Assembly: GCF_023721935.1 (NCBI RefSeq)
Contig: NC_064818.1
Span: forward strand, 31,510,786 to 31,574,785
Length of the DNA stretch: 64,000 nucleotides
Direction: 5' to 3'
DNA from: Panthera uncia
Lineage: Eukaryota; Chordata; Mammalia; Carnivora; Felidae
The notes under the pieces were generated by a model that worked only from the letters and a program-made list of their open reading frames with translations, was not told the DNA's origin and did no database searches. Below are positions 54,967 to 63,900 of this stretch, piece after piece. A program made the position numbers and the translations under genes. Position 1 is the stretch's first letter. Every line of letters begins with the position of its first letter.

Positions 54967-55145
54967 CATGGAGCACTTCTCCAGTACTTCCTCTTGGAAC
55001 TTCAGGAATCGCTCCTGAACCTCAACTTCATTGAGGAAAAAGGCAAGGAAGTGAGTGAAGGGCTGCTTTCTTCTAAAAGTGAGCAAAAGAACATCGATCC
55101 GAGTTCGGGCTGAAATAACACCACTCCGATGCTGTCCAGTGATTA
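54967..55145 (-). CDS. ASCC1: ASCC1 internal exon linking the KH domain to the 2H-phosphoesterase-like domain
   Basis: This 179-nt exon completes a split valine codon and then encodes 59 residues, from ITGQHRSGVISARTRIDVL to FQEEVLEKCSM. ITGQ...ARTRIDVLL forms the last strand and helix of the KH fold; QPFTHFLAFFLNEVEVQERF starts the AKAP7/LigT-like (2H phosphoesterase) domain. The acceptor (CT at 55146-55147 on the plus strand) is preceded in gene sense by a T14 tract and TGCTTGCAG. The donor is ATG|GTAAGC with GT at 54965-54966 (phase 0). The nearest SINEs are about 200 bp above the acceptor (55346) and 820 bp below the donor. The triplet LLL within DVLLLTF has leucine where I remember aspartate in the human protein. 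Confidence 0.95.
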
Positions 55146-55345
55146 CTGCAAGCAAAAAAAAAAAAAAGGAAGGATGTTTAACATGACCATCAGATGCTTG
55201 TAAAATAAGTGACCTTGATACTATCATCTCTGGAGAGCTAAAACAGTCCTGAATGTGCACATAATTTCTGAACAAGGGACAGTATCAAGGGTAAGAAAGT
55301 TACCAATGAATTCAATCTAAGCAGAATGAGGTTTAAAAACAAAGC

Positions 55346-55560
55346 AATGTCTGGGTGGCTCAATTGCTTGGGCATCCAACTTCCGCTCAGGTCATGATCT
55401 CGCAGTTCCACGAGCTCTAGCCCTGTGTCGGGCTTTGTGCTGACAGCTCAGAGCCTGGAGCCTGCTTCAGATTCTATGTCTCCCTCTCTCTCTGCCCCTC
55501 CCCTGCTCACATTCTGTCTCTCTCTCTCAAAAATAAATAAACCTTAAAAAAAATTTAAAA
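55346..55560 (+). mobile_element. SINEC_Fc-like SINE, head lesion
   Basis: The first bases are lost (starts TGTCTGGGTGGCTCAATTGC). It is the SINE nearest upstream of the 54967-55145 exon. Confidence 0.9.
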
Positions 55561-55572
55561 ACAGAATATCCT

Positions 55573-55765
55573 GGGGCGCCTGGGTAGCTCAGACAGTTGA
55601 ACATCTAACTCTTGATTTTGGCTCTGGTCATGATCCTAGGGAGTGGGATTGAGCCCCATATTGGCTTCACATTGCATAGAGCCTGCTTCAGATTCTCTCT
55701 CTCCCTCTGTCCCTCTCCCCTGTTCACACTCTCTTTCTCTCTAAAAGAAAAAGTAAAAATAAAAA
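55573..55765 (+). mobile_element. SINEC_Fc-like SINE
   Basis: AAAAACAGAATATCCT at 55558 and AAAAACAGAGTATCCT at 55766 flank it; one mismatch. Confidence 0.93.
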
Positions 55766-55913
55766 CAAAAACAGAGTATCCTTAAGACCACCTGATGAAG
55801 TAGGAATATGAGTTTAAAAAGCTACACAGCCAACCCTTATATCTTGCGGTGAGAATGTAAAATGGTGCAACAGCTACAGAAGAGTACGGCAGTTCTTTAA
55901 AAAGTTAAAAAGA

Positions 55914-56158
55914 GGGACACCTAGGTGGCTCAGTTGGTTAAGCAACTGACTTCAACTCAGGTCATGATCTCACGGCTTGTGGGTTCAAGCCCTGCATCCA
56001 GCTCTGTGCTGACAGCTCGGAGCCTGGAGCCTGGAGCCTGGAGCCTGGAGCCTGGAGCCTGGAGCCCGGAGCCTGCTTCGTATTATGTGTCTCCTCTCTC
56101 TGCTCCTCCCCGACTCATGCTCTGTCTCTCTCTCAAAAATAAACATTTTTTAAAAAAA
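55914..56158 (+). mobile_element. SINEC_Fc-like SINE with 7-bp minisatellite
   Basis: The GGAGCCT unit of the normal body has expanded to about eight copies (56018-56074). Confidence 0.94.
56018..56074. repeat. (GGAGCCT)n, about 8 copies, inside a SINE
   Basis: Seven identical units and one with GGAGCCC. An ordinary SINE copy has two. Confidence 0.96.
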
Positions 56159-56228
56159 GTTAAAAGAGAATTACCATATGATGAGCAATTCCACTCTTAA
56201 ATAGAAACCCAAAAGAAGTAAAAACAAG

Positions 56229-56335
56229 AGGTGCCTGGTTGACTCAGTCAATAGAGCATGCGACTCTTGATCTTGGGGTCATGACTTGGAGCCCCACATT
56301 GCGGGTACGGTTTACTTTAAAAAAAAAAAAAAGAA
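56229..56335 (+). mobile_element. Short carnivoran tRNA-derived SINE
   Basis: Head AGGTGCCTGGTTGACTCAGT; 3' end GCGGGTACGGTTTACTTT and A14. Confidence 0.86.
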
Positions 56336-56403
56336 CAGATTTTTAAAAATAATAATATGAAATACAAGAAGAAAAAAACCAGAAAAAACATTAAAAAAAA
56401 AAC

Positions 56404-57120
56404 AGGTGTTCAAAACCACTTGTATACAAATGTTCAGAGCAGCTCTATTCACAATACCAAAAAGTGGAAACAATGGAGGTGTCCATTAACTGATAAATGG
56501 ATAAACAAAATGTCTTATCTCCACATAATGGAATATAATTCAGCCATAGAAAAGAGAATGAAGTACAGATACATGCAAAATTATAAATGAACCTTGAAAA
56601 CATTACACTAAGTGGAAGACCCCAGATACAAAATGTCACTATATGTTTCCATTGATAAGAAATAGCCAGAAGAGACAAATGCAGAGGGACAGAAAGCAGA
56701 TTAGTGGCAGCCAAGGACTGGAGGTAGAGAGGAGCGGGGAGCAATTGCTTAGAGGGCATGGGATGATAAAAATGTTCTGAAACTAGATAATGGTGATGGT
56801 TATACAACACTGTAAATGCACTAAATGTCAGTGTATTCAACACTCTAAAATTATCAAAGGCAGGAGTGGGGGCTGGCTGGCTCAGTCAGTACAGCATGGA
56901 GCTCCTGATCTCGGGGTCATAAGTTCAAGTCCCACGTTAGGTGTAGAGTTTATGTAAAAAAAAAATGGTCAAAATGGTAAACTTTATGTTGTGTATATTT
57001 TAACCACAATTTTAAAAAAGTATGAATACATCACATAGAAATTTAAATAACAATATAAAAAATTAAGAGCAAAAACTGGAATTTTCTGTCATGTGAATTT
57101 TATCTCAATTTAAAAAAAAT
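56404..57120 (+). mobile_element. Old L1M 3' end, split by a short SINE
   Basis: AGCAGCTCTATTCACAATAC, CATAATGGAATATAATTCAG and GGTGATGGTTATACAACACT. Later phrases at 56967-57110 repeat the L1 end. Confidence 0.8.
56867..56965 (+). mobile_element. Short carnivoran tRNA-derived SINE in L1M
   Basis: Head GGGGGCTGGCTGGCTCAGTC; 3' end GTTAGGTGTAGAGTTTATGT. Confidence 0.86.
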
Positions 57121-57211
57121 ACTGTGGAAATAATTATTAGACATTCACTACAGTGAAAGGCCAAAGGAGTCTACTACATATATATAATCCTATCATATAT
57201 GTCTGAAAACA

Positions 57212-57425
57212 GGGGGTACCTGAGTAGCTCAACCGGTTAAGTGTCCAACTCTGGATTTTGGCTCAGGTTGTGATCTCATGGTTCATGAGATCGAGCCCCG
57301 CATCAGGCTCTGTGCTGACAGTGTGGAGCCTGCTTATGATTTTCTCTCTTCCTCTCCCTCTGCCCCTCCCCAGCTCACTCGCTCGCTCTCTCTCTCTCAA
57401 AATAAATAAATAAACTTAAAAAAAA
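57212..57425 (+). mobile_element. SINEC_Fc-like SINE
   Basis: Head GGGGGTACCTGAGTAGCTCA. TGAAAACAG occurs on both sides. Confidence 0.92.
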
Positions 57426-57429
57426 GTAT

Positions 57430-57737
57430 GAAAACAGAAAATTAAAGTAAAATCTTTATCTTTATCTACATTATATGGATGGATACCAAATGCCCATGTT
57501 TTGGTATAATCCGGCCTTCTTTGATCTAGACTATGTCTTTATGTATAAATGAAAGTTGGTGGGGGAGCCACAAAGCACAGACCACTGTCTGCAAAGAAAG
57601 AAAATCATTTAGGGATAATACAATCTCTGTGCAAGCAGAGATTAAATCTCTAGGTTGTAGAACTGGCAGGGCGTGGTTCAAAACAGCAACTAAGGAAAGG
57701 TGCAAAAGATAAAAACAAAGAACAAAATTGGCATTTT
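57430..57737. other. Intron, no feature recognised
   Basis: Nothing assignable. Confidence 0.4.
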
Positions 57738-57749
57738 AACAGACTATTT

Positions 57750-58021
57750 TTTGAGAAAGAGAGGGCGCAAGTGAGCAAGGGCAGAGAGAGAGAGAAAGAG
57801 AGAGAATCCCACCAGGGTCAGAGAGGTAGAGAGAGAGAAGTGGGGCTCACCCAATGCAGGGCTCATGCTCACTTGAAGCAGGGTTCATCCGAAGTGGGGC
57901 TCATGCTAGCCCAAAGCAGGGCTCAAGCTCACCTGATGCAGGGCTTGGACTCGTGAACTATGAGATCATGACCTGAGCCAAAGTCCAAAGGTTAACCAAC
58001 TGAGCCACCTAGGTGCCCCTC
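57750..58021 (-). mobile_element. SINEC_Fc-like SINE with internal tandem repeat, minus strand
   Basis: AACAGACTATTT at 57738-57749 and 58022-58033 is the duplication. The centre (57840-57950) is an imperfect array of about four units of roughly 25-30 bp built on GCAGGGCTCATGCTCAC, absent from normal copies. Confidence 0.92.
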
Positions 58022-58033
58022 AACAGACTATTT

Positions 58034-58723
58034 ATTAAAATGGTTAAAGACAGACTTCTGAATAGGATATAAAATATTAAGGTATTAACTATAACAGCAG
58101 CAAAATGGGCTATGTGCTTTAAAGACCGCAAAGCTTGTCCTTCCAAGCAACTGCAGAAGGCAAAGAGATAATTCCATGTATTTATCCTAACACTCTCTGT
58201 TAGAGCACTTGAAATTTTCAATAAAAACAACCTTTTCTAAGAATGAAAGTATCACAGCCATTTTATTACAAAGAAACAAGATAGAAATATCCAGGAAAAG
58301 AGGTAGATTATGAATGAATGGATTAACAGCATGAGAACCATTTGCCGAAGGAAAAAACTGACAGGAGTAATAGCCAAAAAACATAAGTAGAGATACAGTG
58401 TTTTCTAATGACATTATTTATATTATCAGACAGAATACTTGGAGAATCCAAAAGACTCAAATGCTCAGTGAAGGGATCTATCTATCTATCTATCTATGCG
58501 TGGTAGATACTCAAATGTTGTGCTACAGAAATGCTGATAAAGGAGGTTCAAAGGCAAACAGAGACAAAATTAAAGGAGAGTAGAAATTACCTCTGCCAGA
58601 GACCAAAAATTTGGTGAGAAATTAAAAGGAAAAGGAGAAGGAAAGGAAGCTTAAAACTCGTCTTTATGTTTTATTTCTGTAAACATCTAGTACAAAATGT
58701 TAAATCTATTCTTTTTTATTAAG
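58034..58723. other. Intron with a tetranucleotide repeat
   Basis: (TCTA)5 at 58477-58497. Otherwise unassigned. Confidence 0.5.
58477..58497. repeat. (TCTA)n microsatellite
   Basis: Five perfect units plus one base. Confidence 0.95.
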
Positions 58724-58735
58724 AAGGTGGTTTGG

Positions 58736-58912
58736 GGGGCACCTGGGTGCCTCAGTCGGTGAAGTGCCCAACTCTTGATATCAGCTCAGGTCATGATCTC
58801 ACTATCTCCATCTTGGGCTCAGTGCTAAGCGTGGAGCCTGCTTGAGATTCTCTCTCTCCCACTCCCTCTGCTCCTACTCTGCTCACGCATGGTCTTTCTC
58901 AAAATAAATTTA

Positions 58913-58941
<29 letters not shown>
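58736..58941 (+). mobile_element. SINEC_Fc-like SINE with long A-tail
   Basis: AAGGTGGTTTGG at 58724-58735 and 58942-58953, perfect. The centre has lost about 15 bases after GATCTCACTATC. Confidence 0.94.
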
Positions 58942-58944
<3 letters not shown>

Positions 58945-58967
58945 GTGGTTTGGTAGGAAGTAAGACC

Positions 58968-59169
58968 AGGGTACCTGGGTAGCTCAGTCAGTTAAGTGTC
59001 TGACTTCGGCTCAGGTCATGATGTGAGTTCATGAGTTCGAGCCCTGTGTAGGGCTCTCTGGTGTCAGCGCAGAGCCTGCATTGGATCCTCTGTCCCCCAC
59101 TGTCTCTCTCTGCCCCTCCCCAACTTATTCTCTCTCTCAAAAATAAGTAAACATTAAAAAAAAAAAAAA
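58968..59169 (+). mobile_element. SINEC_Fc-like SINE
   Basis: Head AGGGTACCTGGGTAGCTCAG; B box AGTTCGAGCCC intact. Confidence 0.92.
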
Positions 59170-59411
59170 GACAGACCAATGAGATGCTTTCATTTTTGTA
59201 ACACAATAAACTGAAAAGGGCACTGAAAGGTGCTCAGAGTGACTTCCCAAAATGCCTCAAAACTGATCAAATAATTGACTAAAGATCAAATATGATGAGG
59301 TTAGAAATATTCTACAAACACTAATATCTGAGAAGACCAAAATTCAGCTGGTCTAGTGACTACAACATGGGATACAGAGGAAAAAGAGAATTAAAGGCAT
59401 TGACGTTAAAC
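59170..59411. other. Intron, no feature recognised
   Basis: Too short for assignment. Confidence 0.4.
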
Positions 59412-59602
59412 TTTTTTTTTTAAGTTCTTTATTTATTATTTATTTCTGAGAAAGACAGAGAGAATGCGAGCAGAGGAGGGGCAGAAAGAGAGGGAAAATC
59501 TCAAGCAGGATCTGGGATGTCAGTGCAGATCTCATGAAACTGAAATTACGACCTGAGCCAAAATCAAGTCAGACACTTAACTGACTGAGCCATTCAGGAA
59601 CC
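59412..59602 (-). mobile_element. SINEC_Fc-like SINE, minus strand, diverged
   Basis: GACGTTAAACTTTT at 59402 and GACATTAAACTTTT at 59603. Confidence 0.9.
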
Positions 59603-59650
59603 AGACATTAAACTTTTAAAAACCAATTCTCTAAACAATGACAATATAAT

Positions 59651-59843
59651 TTTATTTTTTTATTTTAGAGAAGAGAACGCGTTTGAGCGGGGGAAAGGGG
59701 CAGTGGGAGAAGGAGAATCTTAAGCAGCCTCTACACTCAGCATGGAGCCCGACACAGGGCTCAATCCCATGACCCTGGGATGACCTGGGCCAAAATCAAC
59801 ATCAAGAGTTGGATGCTCAACCAACTGAGCCACCCAGGTGCCC
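59651..59843 (-). mobile_element. SINEC_Fc-like SINE, minus strand, diverged
   Basis: ACAATATAATTTT and ACAGTATCATTTT flank it. Sense head GGGCACCTGGGTGGCTCAG. Confidence 0.9.
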
Positions 59844-59872
59844 TGACAGTATCATTTTAAAAGCATTTTCTG

Positions 59873-60072
59873 AGGAGCACCTGGGTGGCTCAGTCGGTTA
59901 AGCGTCCGCCTTTAGCTCAGGTCATGATCTCATGGTTCATGAGTTTGAGACCCACATTGGGCTCTGTGCTGATAGCTCAGAGCTGGGAGCCTGCTTCAGA
60001 TTCTGTGTCTCCCTCTCTCTCTGCCCTCCCCGGCTCATGCTCAGTCTCTGTCTCTCCCAAAAATAAACACTT
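59873..60072 (+). mobile_element. SINEC_Fc-like SINE split near its tail by an inverted copy
   Basis: Head GAGGAGCACCTGGGTGGCTC. CAAAAATAAACACTTTT at 60057 recurs as CAAAAATAAACATTTAAAA at 60293 after the inserted minus copy. Confidence 0.93.
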
Positions 60073-60293
60073 TTTTTTTTTAATATAATGTAAATCATTT
60101 GAAAGAGAGAGAGAGAGAGAGAGAGACAGAGCATGAGTAGGGAATGGGCAGAGAAATGAAGACAGAATCCAAAACAGGCTCCAGGCTCCGAGCTGTCAGT
60201 ACAGAGCCCAATGCGGGGCTCGAACTCACAAGAAGCAAGATCATGACCTGAGCCGAAGTCGGATGCTAAACCAACTGAGCCACCCAGGTGTCC
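60073..60293 (-). mobile_element. SINEC_Fc-like SINE inserted in the tail of a plus copy
   Basis: Sense head GGGACACCTGGGTGGCTCAG. A (GA)n run lies at 60103-60125. Confidence 0.94.
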
Positions 60294-60324
60294 CAAAAAT
60301 AAACATTTAAAAAAAAAAAAAAGA

Positions 60325-61004
60325 AAAGAAGCATCTTCTGATATCCTGAGACTTCAAAACAGCCTAGACGACCAGATCCTTGCCAAGAGGACAAATTAAA
60401 ACCTACTAGATCATTCCCTTCTTTAGCCTCTCTAGTTTTAGGAGAGGCAAAAGAAAATGAATAAACGAAAGCAAATACCACACCAGTGCAACCTGTCTTA
60501 GTCTCACATTACGACTCAATTTACTCTAACCAATAAATTTGATTTTTCTGTATACTATACTTCCCTACAAGACCAATAACCAGTTTATCCTCGTTTTCCA
60601 ATTAAATTAGTTCCACTAAATTCTTACTTTTAACGATTAGACACACGGGTTTCCACACTGAAATATTTGTGCTTTCTAAGTCAAAATGGAATCTTTACAA
60701 CCTGCCTACCCTTTTCTGGATAAGTTTTGGAATGACTCCAGCATATTAAAATGCCTAAGAACTCCACATTTATACCATGTTATAATTTTTACTGCAATAA
60801 AAGTTGTTATAGCTACTATACAGATAGAAAAAATGAGGAATATATTCAACTGTTAACAGTGATTATGTCTGAGGTTCATATTACAAGACATTTCCTTTTA
60901 TACTTTTTTTAAAACATTTCCCTTTATACATATATATAATTTCTATAAGCTTTTGTTCTTTTGAAAGCCTGTATTAATCTACAATCAGGAAAAAAAAAAC
61001 AGAT
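60325..61004. other. Intron; possible old L1 3' end at 60780-60960
   Basis: GTGATTATGTCTGAGGTTCA and TAATTTCTATAAGCTTTTGT resemble an L1M terminus. Otherwise nothing. Confidence 0.4.
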
Positions 61005-61018
61005 AAAGAAATAACCTT

Positions 61019-61235
61019 GGGGCGCCTGAGTGGCTCAGTTGGTTAAGCATCTGACTTTAGCTCAGGTCATGATCTCACAGTTGGTGGGTTTGAGCCCTGC
61101 ATCAGGCTCTGTGCTGACAGCTCAGAGCCCAGAGCCTGCTTTGAATTCTGTGTCTCCTTCTCTCTCTGCCCTTCCCCCAGTCATCCTGCTCACTCTCTCT
61201 CTCTCTTAAAAATAAACATTAAAAAAAAATTTTTT
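61019..61235 (+). mobile_element. SINEC_Fc-like SINE, young
   Basis: AAAGAAATAACCTT at 61005-61018 and 61236-61249, perfect. Confidence 0.95.
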
Positions 61236-61440
61236 AAAGAAATAACCTTTACTGCAATTATAAAATTACTTCAGTATTTGCAGCTTGAACTTTAATACTT
61301 ACGGAAAGACCTGGATTTTTCCATCTGTAATTCTAATGAGCTGAATATTTATTTTAATGAAAGTTCTTCAAAAATGTCATTAGAGTTCCTATGTTAACAC
61401 CTGCTGATGTTACCAAAGGACTGAGAAAAACTCTAGCATT

Positions 61441-61645
61441 CTGCTGTCCGATACAGGAGCCCACATGCACCCAGTTAAATTAAAAGTTAAATGAATTAGA
61501 ATGAAATGAAGTTAAAAATTCAGTTCCTCAGTCATACCAGCCACATCTCAAGCACTCAAAGTCACACATGCTAGTGGCTCCTGTACTGGACAATGCAGGT
61601 ATAGAACATTCCCATCATTGCAGAAAGTCCTTCTGGACAGCACAG
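61441..61645. mobile_element. hAT-type MITE (MER5-like)
   Basis: Ends CTGCTGTCCGATACAGGAGC and CTGGACAGCACAG are inverted; CTCTAGCA and CTCTACAG are a plausible 8-bp duplication. The interior TCAAGCACTCAAAGTCACAC is typical. Confidence 0.7.
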
Positions 61646-61907
61646 CTCTACAGTCAACTGCATCTTATCTGTCATGATGATTATGCTTACAAAATGAGAA
61701 GAAGACTAGTAATTTTTTTCTCCTAAGACTTAATAAAACCCATGGGTATTTATAAAAGATGCATTATTGGTGGCTGCTATGCTTATTGGACTTTGAAAAA
61801 GTCCTATCATTTTGGAATGAGTTTTATAAAATGTTGTCCCTACAGTGAGTGCCCTTCACTCAAAGCCATTTTACCACACAAGCCTGTGCCCTTGGTTCAC
61901 ACTGATG
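61646..61907. other. Intron, no feature recognised
   Basis: Nothing assignable. Confidence 0.4.
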
Positions 61908-61926
61908 CTTAGTGCAGACACTTTCT

Positions 61927-63205
61927 TTTTTTTTTTTTTTTTTCCCCTTCCCCTCCCCCATGGGTTTCTATTACGTTTCTCAGGATCCACATAAGAGTGA
62001 AACCATATGGTATCTGTCTTTCTCTGAATGGCTTATTTCACTTAGCATCACACTCTCCAGTTCCATCCACGTTGCTACAAAAGGCCATATTTCATTCTTT
62101 CTCATTGCCACGTAGTATTCCATTGTGTATATAAACCACAATTTCTTTATCCATTCATCAGTTGATGGACATTTAGGCTCTTTCCATAATTTGGCTATTG
62201 TTGAGAGTGCTGCTATAAACATTGGGGTACAAGTGCCCCTATGCATCAGTACTCCTGTATCCCTTGGATAAATTCCTCGCAGTGCTATTGCTGGGTCATA
62301 GGGTAGGTCTATTTTTAATTTTCTGAGGAACCTCCACACTGCTTTCCAGAGCGGCTGCACCAATTTGCATTCCCACCAACAGTGCAAGAGGGTTCCCGTT
62401 TCTCCACATCCTCTCCAGCATCTATAGTCTCCTGATTTCTTCATTTTGGCCACTCTGACTGGCGTGAGGTGGTATCTGAGTGTGGTTTTGATTTGTATTT
62501 CCCTGATAAGGAGCGACGTTGAACATCTTTTCATGTGCCTGTTGGCCATCCAGATGTCTTCTTTAGAGAAGTGTCTATTCATGTTTTCTGCCCATTTCTT
62601 CACTGGGTTATTTGTTTTTCGGGTGTGGAGTTTGATGAGCTCTTTATAGATTTTGGATACTGGCCCTTTGTCCGATATGTCATTTGCAAATATCTTTTCC
62701 CATTCCGTTGGCTGCCTTTTAGTTTTGTTGGTTGTTTCCTCTGCTGTGCAGAAGCTTTTTATCTTCATAAGGTCCCAGTAATTCACTTTTGCTTTTAATT
62801 CCCTTGCCTTTGGGGATGTGCCGAGTAAGAGATTGCTACGGCTGAGGTCAGAGAGGTCTTTTCCTGCTTTCTCCTCTAAGGTTTTGATGGTTTCCTGTCT
62901 CACATTCAGGTCCTTTATCCATTTTGAGTTTATTTTTGTGAATGGTGTGAGAAAGTGGTCTAGTTTCAACCTTCCGCATGTTGCTGTCCAATTCTCCCAG
63001 CACCATTTGTTAAAGAGACTGTCTTTTTTCCATTGGATGTTCTTTCCTGCTTTGTCAAAGATTAGTTGGCCATACGTTTGTGGGTCTAGTTCTGGGGTTT
63101 CTATTCTATTCCATTGGTCTATGTGTCTGTTTTTATGCCAATACCATGCTGTCTTGATGATTACAGCTTTGTAGTAGAGGCTAAAGTCTGGGATTGTGAT
63201 GCCTC
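61927..63205 (-). mobile_element. Young L1 insertion, 5'-truncated, minus strand
   Basis: Perfect 19-bp duplication CTTAGTGCAGACACTTTCT at 61908-61926 and 63206-63224. The poly-A tail is the T-run from 61926. The usual L1 3' UTR after the purine-rich GGGGGAGGGGAAGGGGAA is absent. Confidence 0.96.
61978..63205 (-). pseudogene. L1 ORF2 C-terminal part, uninterrupted, 5'-truncated
   Basis: The minus-strand frame is open from the truncation point to a TGA at 61978-61980, about 408 codons, with no stop or frameshift. It covers the region after the reverse-transcriptase domain and the cysteine-rich C-terminal segment, in which CWRGC, then H, then C fit C-x3-C-x7-H-x4-C. There is no 5' UTR, ORF1, endonuclease or reverse transcriptase, so the copy cannot move on its own. 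An intact frame together with perfect duplications indicates a recent insertion; compare the broken ORF2 fragments at 10837 and 51846. It lies in the same direction as ASCC1. Confidence 0.93.
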
Positions 63206-63224
63206 CTTAGTGCAGACACTTTCT

Positions 63225-63670
63225 GACTTGATTTATACTCAACTATTTTTCCTCACTTGAGCAGTTACTTGAATCAGGTTGTTATTTTAATCATTGCTTT
63301 TATAATATCCTTCCCAGTCTACAAAGCAAGGTAAAAACAAGACAACACCTTTGAAAAGGGCTGAACTTGATTTCAGATTTGCTGACCTCACTGGTTTTCC
63401 TCGAATTCTAACTTTAAACAATTCACAAACTCCATTTCAAGCTAGGAAAGCATAGAAGAATTCTCCTATTACACAACAAAATCTGGAAGCTTTATAACAT
63501 CAGTGCATGGTAAAGTGAAGGCCCAGGTACTCAATCAAGATAAAGGTGTATAACTACATCTTCCCTCATCGGGAGACTGATACTGATTATTTATAAAAAG
63601 CCCAATTAATGTATCATAAAAAGGCCAAAGAACCCCATAAAGAATACAGTCACTATTCAATTCTGCCCAT

Positions 63671-63711
<41 letters not shown>

Positions 63712-63802
63712 GAATATAGTCACTAAACACCTCTGTTGGGTTCACAGTATTCCATACACATGCAAAAGTGATTGCAAATATCACACATATACCAAGTCTC
63801 AC
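63225..63802. other. Intron next to the KH exon; (CA)n
   Basis: Apart from the (CA)n at 63673 no repeat is recognised. Confidence 0.45.
63673..63709. repeat. (CA)n microsatellite
   Basis: Eighteen CA units, 94 bp from the donor of the KH exon. In ASCC1 sense it is a (TG)n run downstream of the 5' splice site. Confidence 0.97.
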
Positions 63803-63900
63803 CAATTTCTCCTTCTTGTCCAGGCTTAGGAATGCTAATAGAAGTTTTGGTTTCCACTTCTAGTTTCTTCCTAGTGTCCCCTCTCTTTCCAACTATATGC
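63803..63900 (-). CDS. ASCC1: ASCC1 internal exon encoding the KH-domain core
   Basis: This 98-nt exon supplies 32 complete codons flanked by one split base on each side. The peptide begins HIVGKRGDTRKK and ends PKPGQEGEI. The GKRG tetrapeptide is the GxxG loop that contacts nucleic acid in KH domains, followed by the basic helix TRKK and the strand TSISIP. The acceptor on the minus strand is a pyrimidine- and A-rich tract ending TATTATAG at 63901-63902; the donor is AATTG|GTGAGA with its GT at 63801-63802. The final G joins TA of the next exon to form a valine codon (phase 1), which confirms the junction. Only about 100 bp of intron remain above it, so the N-terminal exons are outside the window. 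It differs from my memory of human ASCC1 only by conservative changes. Confidence 0.95.

Noticed and set aside
2960..61235. tRNA-like A and B boxes (TGGCTCAGTCGGTTAAGC, GAGTTCGAGCCCC), as if many tRNA genes were present
   Set aside because: Each belongs to a SINE with the CT-rich body and A-tail. No stand-alone 72-nt cloverleaf was seen.
1373..61245. Dozens of open frames of 60-130 codons with recurring peptides such as AQSVKHPTSAQVMISRS
   Set aside because: They are translations of the SINE head and body in one frame and recur at every plus-strand SINE. They have no promoter, no splice context and no conserved gene.
24000..61250. Regularly recurring ~220-bp repeats suggesting an array
   Set aside because: They are dispersed SINEs with individual target-site duplications and variable spacers; not CRISPR and not satellite.
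61978..62969. 329-codon open frame as a candidate host gene
   Set aside because: It is the L1 ORF2 C-terminal part inside an insertion with 19-bp duplications.
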